From UBA5603 sp964501315 (GTDB taxonomy: Bacteria; Bacillota_I; Bacilli_A; Izemoplasmatales; Hujiaoplasmataceae), in the NCBI GenBank assembly GCA_964501315.1, contig CAZCSO010000046.1, positions 1 to 6,449 on the forward strand: a stretch of 6,449 nt of DNA, given 5' to 3'. Positions within the stretch are counted from its first letter, which is position 1; every line of letters starts with the position of its first letter. Both the position numbers and the translations under genes were made by a program. Of this stretch, positions 1 to 6,090 are shown piece by piece. A model generated the notes under the pieces. It ran no database searches. It was not told the DNA's origin and saw nothing but the letters and a program-made list of their open reading frames with translations.

Positions 1-106
1 CATCTAATCGATATTCACATTCTGCAAACGTTCGTGTTTCCTCTTTAAAGCATCCTGTTAGCGTAAAAATAAGAATAAATACGAAGATTAACATTAGTTG
101 TTTCAT
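1..106 (-). CDS. Lipoprotein, N-terminal fragment (runs off left edge)
   Basis: Only the first 35 codons are in the window. The ATG at 106 has a strong AAAGGAG (114-120) 7 bases upstream. The protein starts with MKQ, then a hydrophobic run (LMLIFVFILIFTLTG), then Cys19 in the lipobox LTGC, followed by charged FKEETR. This is a classic type II signal peptide, so the mature protein should be cut before Cys19, lipid-anchored and exposed on the outer face of the membrane. The visible mature part is too short to assign a family. It follows the kinase-like gene by 31 bases with no terminator between, so the two are probably co-transcribed. Confidence 0.8.
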   Translation of the reverse strand, partial: MKQLMLIFVFILIFTLTGCFKEETRTFAECEYRLD

Positions 107-137
107 ATGGTTTCTCCTTTCACAATAATGGTGGAGA

Positions 138-932
138 TTAATGGTTATCGATGTCCAAATTCATTACAAAGTCATATAAACCACGTGTATGATGCATATC
201 TGGATAGTTGCGGTACACTTCATAGCCTTTTTTGAGGGACTCTATATCACTTATGCATAATTCAATAAGTTCTAATTCCCATTCTAATGGACCAATCACA
301 TACGCATCAAAATCAACAATAGCAGAGATCGAATCGTTATTGAACAAAAACTGGTTGGCCGAAATGTCCGCCATCATCAAGACATACCCATCGGTGTGAA
401 AATCTTCATCGAGTTCATTCTTACAAAAATTGGGTAGTTTGTCGCTTTTGACGTTTTGCAGTAGGAAGTCTCTCAATCTTTTAGGGAATTCATCACTACT
501 CTTTGCCCCCGGAAGTTCAACAGCATCAACATTCATACAATGATTGTATCCGATGAAACACCCTAACTGTTCTTCAATGGATCGATTTTTGGGAAATTCA
601 TCGGGTTCCCAAATATCGCCGCCCATGAAACTAAAAACACTAATTTTTAAATCCTCGTCGACACCCAGTAATTTAGGGCAGGGGATATGAGGATTTTTGC
701 TAAGGATTGCTAAAAGACTGTTCATACACGTTCGTTGTTTTTCAAAGTTTGATGAAAATAAAAACTCCATCTTCTTCCAAAATGGCGACAACGTATCTTC
801 ATTTAAATAGTGTATTTTGACGATGACTTTGCCATAAGGCGTATCCAAATAACCGGTGATGTTCGTTGAAACTGAAATCTCAGTAATCTCATCCAAATGA
901 TTTTTTACATACGTCATCAGTTTGTCATTCAT
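138..932 (-). CDS. Aminoglycoside phosphotransferase/choline-kinase-fold protein, atypical
   Basis: A 264-residue cytoplasmic protein that looks like a small-molecule kinase of the APH/choline kinase fold; no substrate can be named. The N-terminal part has VIVKIHY with Lys39, a candidate ATP-contacting lysine. The segment around 185-196 aligns with the catalytic loop HGDxxxxN: Asp189 is kept, but the usual His is Met187 and the usual Asn is Gln194. IVDFDAYVIGPLEWELELIEL (from 205; Asp207 and Asp209 are metal-binding candidates) matches the region after the loop in this fold. Gln in place of Asn occurs in some relatives such as maltokinases; loss of the His is less usual. There is no signal peptide or membrane segment. 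I prefer the ATG at 932, with AAGGTG 6 bases upstream, over the GTG at 947. The gene has its own promoter and the lipoprotein gene follows after 31 bases. It could be a divergent active kinase or a non-catalytic relative. Calling it a resistance gene is not justified. Confidence 0.7.
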   Translation of the reverse strand: MNDKLMTYVKNHLDEITEISVSTNITGYLDTPYGKVIVKIHYLNEDTLSPFWKKMEFLFSSNFEKQRTCMNSLLAILSKNPHIPCPKLLGVDEDLKISVFSFMGGDIWEPDEFPKNRSIEEQLGCFIGYNHCMNVDAVELPGAKSSDEFPKRLRDFLLQNVKSDKLPNFCKNELDEDFHTDGYVLMMADISANQFLFNNDSISAIVDFDAYVIGPLEWELELIELCISDIESLKKGYEVYRNYPDMHHTRGLYDFVMNLDIDNH

Positions 933-938
933 CAAAAT

Positions 939-944
939 CACCTT
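939..944 (-). promoter_or_regulatory. Ribosome binding site deciding the kinase start
   Basis: AAGGTG on the minus strand lies 6 bases before the ATG at 932. The same bases are codons 2-3 of a longer reading that begins with GTG at 947, and no SD-like sequence precedes that GTG. This favours the ATG at 932. Confidence 0.6.
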
Positions 945-991
945 CACAGTTCAAATCTATAAATCTTGAAATCATTTTTAATAATAACTAA

Positions 992-1020
992 TTTATATCA
1001 TAAATTCCCTATTTTTTCAA
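992..1020 (-). promoter_or_regulatory. Putative sigma-A-type promoter of kinase-lipoprotein unit
   Basis: On the minus strand TTGAAA (1015-1020) and TATAAA (992-997) are separated by exactly 17 bases, one mismatch each from TTGACA and a common -10 form. Transcription would start near 985, leaving a leader of about 50 bases before the ATG at 932. It lies just downstream of the tRNA terminator, where a new transcription unit should begin. Confidence 0.65.
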
Positions 1021-1045
1021 TTAGACAGGGATAATCGAAAAGAAT

Positions 1046-1076
1046 TTAAAAAGGGTTTGAACTCGTGTTCAAACCC
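1046..1076 (-). terminator. Rho-independent terminator after tRNA-Pro
   Basis: GGGTTTGAAC and GTTCAAACCC form a perfect 10-bp inverted repeat (1053-1062 and 1067-1076) around a 4-base loop. On the minus strand the stem is followed at once by TTTTT and further T-rich sequence. It begins 12 bases after the encoded CCA, where a tRNA terminator is expected. It would also stop any read-through from the lyase operon before the kinase gene. Confidence 0.9.
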
Positions 1077-1088
1077 GATATTTCAATA

Positions 1089-1165
1089 TGGTCGGAAAGA
1101 CAGGATTTGAACCTGCGACCTCTTGGACCCCATCCAAGCGCTCTACCAAACTAAGCTACTTCCCG
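1089..1165 (-). tRNA. tRNA-Pro (anticodon GGG)
   Basis: The 77 bases on the minus strand fold into a complete cloverleaf. The acceptor stem is CGGGAAG with CTTTCCG (one G-T pair), discriminator A and encoded CCA. The D arm is GCTT/GAGC. The anticodon arm is CTTGG/CCAAG around the 7-base loop ATGGGGT, giving U33, anticodon GGG and G37. The T arm is GCAGG/CCTGT with loop TTCAAAT. The anticodon reads CCC and CCU proline codons. It sits 49 bases after the CitXG stop codon, with a TATAAT box between and a strong hairpin terminator after it. It appears as a single tRNA, not part of a cluster. Confidence 0.97.
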
Positions 1166-1175
1166 AGCATTATTG

Positions 1176-1204
1176 ATTATATCAAAATGATAAGAAAAAT
1201 ACCA
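1176..1204 (-). promoter_or_regulatory. Putative tRNA-Pro promoter
   Basis: A perfect -10 box TATAAT lies at 1176-1181 (minus strand), 10 bases before the 5' end of the tRNA. That would give a leader of only a few bases. At 17-bp spacing the -35 hexamer is TGGTAT (1199-1204), a poor match to TTGACA. The -10 is convincing; the -35 is weak. The box could also be a chance match in AT-rich sequence, with the tRNA read from the operon upstream. Confidence 0.5.
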
Positions 1205-1217
1205 TCTTTTTTTATCA
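1188..1217 (-). terminator. Possible weak AT-rich hairpin at end of lyase operon
   Basis: The arms TGATAA (1188-1193) and TTATCA (1212-1217) are inverted repeats. Inside them four more A-T pairs can form after an A.C mismatch on the minus strand, leaving a loop of about 8 bases. Four T residues follow on the minus strand. The hairpin would start in the CitXG stop codon itself. It has almost no G-C pairs, so it may be a poor terminator or simply AT-rich sequence. No better terminator is visible between CitXG and the tRNA. Confidence 0.25.
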
Positions 1218-2453
1218 AAAATCAATAAAATCTTCGATTGACCACGTTTGTTTGATGGAACGAATCAACAGAGCCGTTACCAATAAATCAGCGGATCCAC
1301 CAAAACTCTGCGAATGGGCAACACACCAATCGGTCAACGCTTGAATTTCTGATTTTGAAAAATCAGTTAGCGATTCAAAGCGTTGAATGACTTCATTACG
1401 TTTTTCAACTGTTTTTGAACGTTTTGTCAATATGGTATCATCGGAATGAACAATGGCATATCGTAATGCTCGGTAATAGGATTCATTTGAATCGTCAACC
1501 AATAGTTTCATCATCGCTTTAACCGTAGGATACCCCTCGAGCGCTTCTTTTCTGGCCCCTCCCGATGTAATTAATGGATGAGTGAGTTCTTTTTCTAGCG
1601 GCGTTGCCAGTTTTCGAATGGTCGTTGATAACAAGATTTCTTTGTGTTTGATTCCCCACATAAAAGCAATCACCACAAAACCAACATTAAAGATGAGTCC
1701 TTTATAACAGTTTACACCGCCGGTTGATTCCATCATCGCGTCTTCTGCTTCAACGCCTATTGTTCTGGCAATCGTAAATAAGGATTCTTCATTCGATGAA
1801 TTCCAGGCCGCTTTCATCATCGTAACGAAAAAGGGAAGAATGGCTTCTTGAGCACGAATCATCAAATGATAATCCATGTCATTATGAGAGCCGTTTGACT
1901 GAGGTGTCACCAATCCAAACTTTGGATGAAGATTCAGTTCCTTCATCATTGCTTCCTTAATCAGTGGTAACATCAATTGAGTTGTTGTATTAAGTGTTTC
2001 AGTTTCCATATAAGAAAGCAACGATTCGGTTGAATGGCGCTTTGTTCTTGAACAATCGAACGCCCTGTTGCCGCATATATAACACTTGCGAGGATGTTCT
2101 CGGTTCAATGAAACAGTAGCGTCAAAAACATCGATATCCACAAATCTGCCATAGGGGTACGATTCTTCCCATTCAATCATTCTTTGTTTAAAATCCTTCG
2201 CATCACGATCAAAGGCATAAAGGATTGCCTTCCCATCATCGCTATCAACCGTCTGTTTCTTAAGATAGGGAAGTTCATCCAATTTCTTTTCAAAATACGA
2301 TATAATAAGTGTTGCCAAAAAAAAGCGTTTATCTAATCCGGGAATATTGGCTTTCAAAGAAACCACCGTCGGATAGTCCGATACAAACGCTTCAATGATT
2401 TTTGACCGTTGTTCACGGGCATTTAAAATGTCATTTGTTGGATAATTTTGCAT
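1215..2453 (-). CDS. citXG: CitXG fusion: apo-lyase phosphoribosyl-dephospho-CoA transferase + triphosphoribosyl-dephospho-CoA synthase
   Basis: Bifunctional maturation enzyme of 412 residues. The N-terminal CitX domain (about 1-160; EC 2.7.7.61) attaches the prosthetic group to the carrier serine. It shows AREQR (12-16), GRFVDIDV (102-109) and RKCYICGNRAFDCSR with Cys124, Cys127 and Cys134 followed by His140, matching CitX. The C-terminal CitG domain (about 170-412; EC 2.4.2.52) makes 2'-(5''-triphosphoribosyl)-3'-dephospho-CoA from dephospho-CoA and ATP. It shows GSHNDMD (188-194), GGVNCYKG (245-252), HPLITSGGAR (292-301) and SFGGSADLL (383-391). CitX-CitG fusions are known in other bacteria. 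This CitG half, about 240 residues, looks shorter than stand-alone CitG of about 290. The start at 2453 lies inside the ligase gene and has only a weak SD (GAAAG), so coupled translation is likely. It ends in tandem TGA-TAA stops. It is the last gene before the tRNA. Confidence 0.93.
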   Translation of the reverse strand: MQNYPTNDILNAREQRSKIIEAFVSDYPTVVSLKANIPGLDKRFFLATLIISYFEKKLDELPYLKKQTVDSDDGKAILYAFDRDAKDFKQRMIEWEESYPYGRFVDIDVFDATVSLNREHPRKCYICGNRAFDCSRTKRHSTESLLSYMETETLNTTTQLMLPLIKEAMMKELNLHPKFGLVTPQSNGSHNDMDYHLMIRAQEAILPFFVTMMKAAWNSSNEESLFTIARTIGVEAEDAMMESTGGVNCYKGLIFNVGFVVIAFMWGIKHKEILLSTTIRKLATPLEKELTHPLITSGGARKEALEGYPTVKAMMKLLVDDSNESYYRALRYAIVHSDDTILTKRSKTVEKRNEVIQRFESLTDFSKSEIQALTDWCVAHSQSFGGSADLLVTALLIRSIKQTWSIEDFIDF

Positions 2454-3441
2454 AGTGAGCTTTCATCATTTCTTTTAAGAGCGGTTTTGTGGCTTCGGGA
2501 ACGAGTTCTAATGCCTCATCAAACTGACCGGCAATCATGTACTTTCTGACTAAAGAGGCGGATATGACGACTCCTTCTTGTTTAAACCGTTTTATTTCGA
2601 CAAGTTTATCCTTGAGCGTGTCTTTTAGAATTTGATTGTACGCAACCATCACCAAATCGGTTTCATCACCCACATGACGAGTTGATAAATGAAGTAGCGG
2701 CATGAAGTAATCACGGAAAATCAACGCATCGAGTTTCGCATGCTCTCTTTCGCGTTCGTTCAATTCTTTTAAGAAGTACGACGGAAAGGTTGATTTTGAG
2801 ACGATGTAATGTGTTGAGGGAATAACCAGTATGTTATCAAACGGTCTTAGTGCTAAATACACCAACGAAAAACGTTCCTTGAACGTAAAGACCGATTCGT
2901 CGGTTTCCACGACGAATACGAGTAAATAGTCATGTTCCTTGGCTGCTTGTTCGATCAACTGATAGTGTCCTAACGTCATCGGATTACAATTGACGACCAA
3001 CGTGCCGATGTCTTTTTTCATCACATCGACGCCCCAGGTCAATTCCATCCGTTTGCGAATGGCTGCGATGGTGGATTCAATTGTCTCAACGCCGCCTTCC
3101 ATGAACGCAACTTTATCCGTTTTAGCCAGTAATCGAAACCCTAAGGATTCGAATACCGATTGATATATCGCTTTTGTAAATACGTGATAATGATAGATTC
3201 CTTGGTCTGCCAGCATCCGTATTGCAAAAGATACCAGTTGCGAAGCATAATTTTCACCCTGATAGGATGGATCAATGGCCAGACCTTTGATAATGTGATG
3301 ATCCAAAGAAAGCGTTGCGATGATAGTTCCCGATTCTTCCATATAATACGATTGATCCAAAGACGAAAAACCCAAATCAAATTGGGCTAAAAAGGATTCA
3401 ATCGCTTGTTTTTCGGATGCTAACAACGCTTGTTTTATCAT
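2431..3441 (-). CDS. citC: [Citrate/citramalate lyase]-acetate ligase (CitC type)
   Basis: Activates the lyase by acetylating the thiol of the carrier prosthetic group with acetate and ATP (EC 6.2.1.22 for the citrate enzyme). It is 336 residues long, typical for CitC, with two domains. Residues 1 to about 115 are a GNAT-like acetyltransferase fold, with the acetyl-CoA-loop-like segment IKGLAIDPSYQGENYASQLV at 51-70. Residues from about 145 on are a nucleotidyltransferase-like domain with NCNPMTLGHYQLIE (the TLGH at 156-159 is the (H/T)xGH nucleotide motif), a CitC-type segment at STFPSYF, and ISASLVRKY (293-301), corresponding to the ISxSxVR motif. The ATG at 3441 has GGGAG 6 bases upstream, inside the alpha-subunit 3' end. 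The last 23 bases overlap the CitXG gene. A ligase beside the subunits implies that the lyase is reactivated after loss of its acetyl group. Whether its partner is citrate or citramalate lyase follows the operon argument. Confidence 0.93.
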   Translation of the reverse strand: MIKQALLASEKQAIESFLAQFDLGFSSLDQSYYMEESGTIIATLSLDHHIIKGLAIDPSYQGENYASQLVSFAIRMLADQGIYHYHVFTKAIYQSVFESLGFRLLAKTDKVAFMEGGVETIESTIAAIRKRMELTWGVDVMKKDIGTLVVNCNPMTLGHYQLIEQAAKEHDYLLVFVVETDESVFTFKERFSLVYLALRPFDNILVIPSTHYIVSKSTFPSYFLKELNEREREHAKLDALIFRDYFMPLLHLSTRHVGDETDLVMVAYNQILKDTLKDKLVEIKRFKQEGVVISASLVRKYMIAGQFDEALELVPEATKPLLKEMMKAHYAKLSNK

Positions 3442-3444
3442 AGT

Positions 3445-4953
3445 CTACTCCCATCGATATAAGGTATCGATGATGGAACCGTCTCTGTAACGAACCACAC
3501 CAATCGATTGAATGGGTTTTAGATCGTCCTTAGGTATTCCCGCTAACGCATGAGCCATATTCAACAAATTGTGAATGGTAACGATTGGAAGGCGTGATGA
3601 TGATAATTTTTCAATCAGATCAACCCGTTTCGGATTGATGGCGATACCGCGTTCGGTTACCACGATATCAACGTCTTCACCCGGTGTCGTGATGGTTCTA
3701 ACGCGTTCTTTGATAATCGGTAGCCGTGCTTTTAATAACGGCGTCACGATGACGGTGACCTTCGCTCCGTGGGCAGTATCGGCATGGCCGCCGGATCCGC
3801 CGATGATGTGTCCCATGGAATCCGTAGTCACATTGACGTTAAAATTAAGATCGATTTCCGTCGCGCCTAAAACGACAAAGTCCAAATCATTGACGACGGG
3901 ATGATCTTCAAACGGATTACCATACTTTGAAGAGGAAATCGCCACATGGCGACGATTTTCACGGTACGACTTAACCGCCCTTAAATCAAAACACTGAACG
4001 TCATAGAGGGTCTCGACCAGATTGTTTTCCAGTAATTCAACGTATTGACCGGTGATGCCGCCCGATGCAAATCGAGCTTTGATTTGGTTTGCAATCATCA
4101 TCTGTTTGACGTATTCCACGACCGCAAGAGAGATGCCACCGGCACCCGTCTGCATTGAGAAACCTTCTTTAATCATTCCGAGTTCATTAAGAACCTTCAC
4201 CGTATCTTTTGCGATTTTTCGGCCGACCGGATCTTTGGTTAATTTGGTTGTCCCTGAAACAATCCCTTCGGCTTCTCCGATTTTATCGATTTTAACAACG
4301 TAGTCGACATACTGATGATTGAGTTGCGCTTCTACAATCGAATCGGTCAGATAATCCGTGACAAGCACGACGGTTTTCGCATACATCAAATCAGGAATAG
4401 CATATCCGAGCGTGCCACACGCCGCTTCACCGAATGCACCCGATCCGTTTCCTAACCGGTCCACAGCCGGAGCTGCAATAAAAGCTACGTCAATCGGCAG
4501 ATCGCCTGATTCAATCGCGCGAGCTCTTCCACCGTGCGTATCCATGATGAGTGGTTTTTGCAAATAACCGGCTTCAATCGCATCGGCGACCGGTCCGTTA
4601 ATATAATTCGTAATAACGTGCGTAATTTGTTTTGTTCTAATCAATTCAGCGACGGGTTTATGAACCGGAAAGAACGATGAGGCTGCGAACGTCAAATCAG
4701 AGATTTTTCGGTTTTTAATAACCTCACAGACTTGATTCATAACGTGATCACCATTTCTTAGATGATGGTGAAACGATAACGTCATCCCATTAGAGATCTT
4801 TATAAGATTGAATAACTCATCCAGTGAATCCAAAAAAACCACCGTTTCGGATGGCGTTTTCGGTTTAATCAAACGCCGCTTTTCAGACTTGAAAGCGTCG
4901 CTGGATGTAAAGTTTTTCATGGTCATTATTTGAGCATTATCGGATTTATTCAT
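3445..4953 (-). CDS. citF: Citramalate/citrate lyase alpha subunit (acyl-ACP transferase)
   Basis: Alpha subunit of the lyase complex and a member of the CoA-transferase superfamily. It swaps free citramalate (EC 2.8.3.11) or citrate (EC 2.8.3.10) for the acetyl group on the carrier protein, forming the acyl-ACP that the beta subunit cleaves and releasing acetate. At 502 residues it has full family length. Signature segments, numbered from the chosen start, are SFHHHLRNGD (60-69), QTGAGG (268-273), GGSGGHADTAHGAK (385-398) and VVRYRDGSIID near the C-terminus, all characteristic of CitF. Two in-frame ATGs are possible. GGAGG lies only 3 bases before the one at 4959 but 9 bases before the one at 4953, so I prefer 4953; the choice changes two residues. 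The gene overlaps the beta-subunit end by 8 bases and stops (TAG) 3 bases before the ligase start. No frameshift or missing segment is seen. Confidence 0.95.
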   Translation of the reverse strand: MNKSDNAQIMTMKNFTSSDAFKSEKRRLIKPKTPSETVVFLDSLDELFNLIKISNGMTLSFHHHLRNGDHVMNQVCEVIKNRKISDLTFAASSFFPVHKPVAELIRTKQITHVITNYINGPVADAIEAGYLQKPLIMDTHGGRARAIESGDLPIDVAFIAAPAVDRLGNGSGAFGEAACGTLGYAIPDLMYAKTVVLVTDYLTDSIVEAQLNHQYVDYVVKIDKIGEAEGIVSGTTKLTKDPVGRKIAKDTVKVLNELGMIKEGFSMQTGAGGISLAVVEYVKQMMIANQIKARFASGGITGQYVELLENNLVETLYDVQCFDLRAVKSYRENRRHVAISSSKYGNPFEDHPVVNDLDFVVLGATEIDLNFNVNVTTDSMGHIIGGSGGHADTAHGAKVTVIVTPLLKARLPIIKERVRTITTPGEDVDIVVTERGIAINPKRVDLIEKLSSSRLPIVTIHNLLNMAHALAGIPKDDLKPIQSIGVVRYRDGSIIDTLYRWE

Positions 4954-5821
4954 TATCATCGACCTCCACTAGTTGATAGCGGGCTGCTTTTTCAAGCAAT
5001 TTTTTTGCTCGTTCAACAACGGGTTTATCCACCATCTTGCCATCCAAACTGAACACACCACGATGAACCGATTGTGCTTGTAAATCCGCTTCAATGATGC
5101 GTTTTGCATACCGTATTTGTGAAGGTGATGGTGCGAAGGTTTGATTGATCAAATCAATTTGATTCGGATGAATGGCACATTTCCCACTCATGCCCAACTG
5201 AAGCGCATGACGCGCATCCCAATCAAAACCAGTATCGTCATTGGTGTCGGTAAACGGCGTGTCGATGGCCTCAATGCCATTTGCCTTACACGTATACGCC
5301 ATTTTTGATCGCGGATATTCGATTTCAACGCCCGTTTTGGTTCGTTCAATCTCCATGTCTTGTGTTAAGTCTTCGGCGCCTAACAATAATCCCGATACTC
5401 GGGGCTCTGATGCGATGGCTTCCATCTCGACGACCGCTTTCGCAGTTTCGATAATGGGTACGATTTTGAGCCTGGTTTTCATACGTTTGGCATGTTCAAA
5501 TGTTTGTAATAGTTTGGTCAACGTCCGAACATCCTGAACCGTTGCTTTGGGCAATACAATGCCTTCAATGTGATCGCATAAAACCATTTTTAAGTCTTCG
5601 GCGCCCATTCGGGTCGTGGCCTGATTAATACGTACATAAATGGAACTGTGAGGATTCGATAACGTCTCTAGATAGTGGGTAATCAACCATCTCGCCGCAT
5701 CTTTTTCTTGAATGCTGACAGCGTCTTCCAAATCCAATATGATGGCATCCGAACCAAAAATCAATGCATTTTGCAGCATGGCAGGATTATTTCCCGGAAT
5801 AAAGAGATAACTTCTATGCAT
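4946..5821 (-). CDS. citE: Citramalate/citrate lyase beta subunit (acyl-ACP lyase)
   Basis: Member of the HpcH/HpaI aldolase-CitE family. It cleaves the acyl thioester on the carrier protein: citryl-ACP to acetyl-ACP plus oxaloacetate, or citramalyl-ACP to acetyl-ACP plus pyruvate. At 291 residues it has normal family length. Visible landmarks are RSYLFIPGN (3-11), LDLEDAV (29-35), the substrate-binding Arg64 in YVRIN, PIIET with Glu125, GAEDL with Asp151 (the acidic pair expected to hold Mg2+), DTPF (187-190), GKCAIHPNQ (213-221) and MVDKPV near the end. The start is the ATG at 5821, with GGAGG 6 bases upstream inside the carrier gene. The ATGCATAG overlap suggests coupled translation. The adjoining methylaspartate ammonia-lyase argues for citramalyl-ACP as substrate; the sequence alone is compatible with citryl-ACP. 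Family assignment is very secure. Confidence 0.95.
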   Translation of the reverse strand: MHRSYLFIPGNNPAMLQNALIFGSDAIILDLEDAVSIQEKDAARWLITHYLETLSNPHSSIYVRINQATTRMGAEDLKMVLCDHIEGIVLPKATVQDVRTLTKLLQTFEHAKRMKTRLKIVPIIETAKAVVEMEAIASEPRVSGLLLGAEDLTQDMEIERTKTGVEIEYPRSKMAYTCKANGIEAIDTPFTDTNDDTGFDWDARHALQLGMSGKCAIHPNQIDLINQTFAPSPSQIRYAKRIIEADLQAQSVHRGVFSLDGKMVDKPVVERAKKLLEKAARYQLVEVDDNE

Positions 5822-6074
5822 GCATGGCCTCCATACGATGAAGCGCGGTCAACAACCGGGCTTTAATGGTGTAATCCAAAGCACCCTTATCCTGACAAGT
5901 AACCTTGAGGTGGGTGAGTTCCATCGATGTCAAGGTGTCGGTAATTAACTGAACGATTTGATCATGGTAAAAACGATCGACAATCGACGTTACCGTTACC
6001 TCCAAGGTTTCGTTTTCCTGAATCGTGATAAGACAGTCGTTAGACTCTAGACTGCCCGCGATTCCAATTTTCAT
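5814..6074 (-). CDS. citD: Citramalate/citrate lyase gamma subunit (acyl carrier protein)
   Basis: Small cytoplasmic acyl carrier subunit. It carries a 2'-(5''-phosphoribosyl)-3'-dephospho-CoA arm on a serine, and the arm holds the acetyl and citramalyl (or citryl) thioester during turnover. Family signs are AGSLESND near the N-terminus (family pattern AGT-x-ESSD, modified Ser within ES) and DKGALDYTIKARL near the C-terminus. Three Met codons lie close together at 6083, 6080 and 6074. The only SD-like sequence, AAAAAGGA, abuts the first but sits 8 bases before the ATG at 6074, so I chose 6074 (86 residues; modified Ser = Ser11). From 6083 the protein is 89 residues and the serine becomes Ser14, the usual family number, so the longer start stays possible. 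The last 8 bases overlap the beta-subunit gene. Citrate versus citramalate cannot be told from this subunit. Confidence 0.92.
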   Translation of the reverse strand: MKIGIAGSLESNDCLITIQENETLEVTVTSIVDRFYHDQIVQLITDTLTSMELTHLKVTCQDKGALDYTIKARLLTALHRMEAMHA

Positions 6075-6090
6075 AGACATCATCCTTTTT

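Noticed and set aside
138..932. Aminoglycoside resistance gene
   Set aside because: Only the fold is supported; the loop residues are atypical and no close resemblance to a known resistance enzyme is recognised.
1053..1076. Hairpin as an operator or recombination site
   Set aside because: Its place right after the tRNA and the T-run on the minus strand are fully explained by transcription termination.
1089..1165. Phage or island integration site at the tRNA 3' end
   Set aside because: No integrase gene and no repeat of the tRNA 3' end were seen elsewhere in the window.
3141..3390. Overlapping small frames on both strands within the CitC gene
   Set aside because: They are shadows of the conserved CitC reading frame and do not resemble any known protein.
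3575..3904. Open reading frames on the plus strand within the alpha-subunit gene (also 4052-4303 and 4358-4567)
   Set aside because: They lie opposite a full-length conserved gene, have no family resemblance and reflect its codon pattern.
3445..5821. Plain citrate fermentation (citrate lyase) operon
   Set aside because: All subunits match citrate lyase families, but the directly linked methylaspartate ammonia-lyase makes a citramalate substrate more likely. The family names are kept, but citrate is not asserted as substrate.
5241..5866. Plus-strand frames opposite the beta-subunit gene
   Set aside because: The minus-strand frame carries the CitE motifs; the plus frames have no recognisable content.
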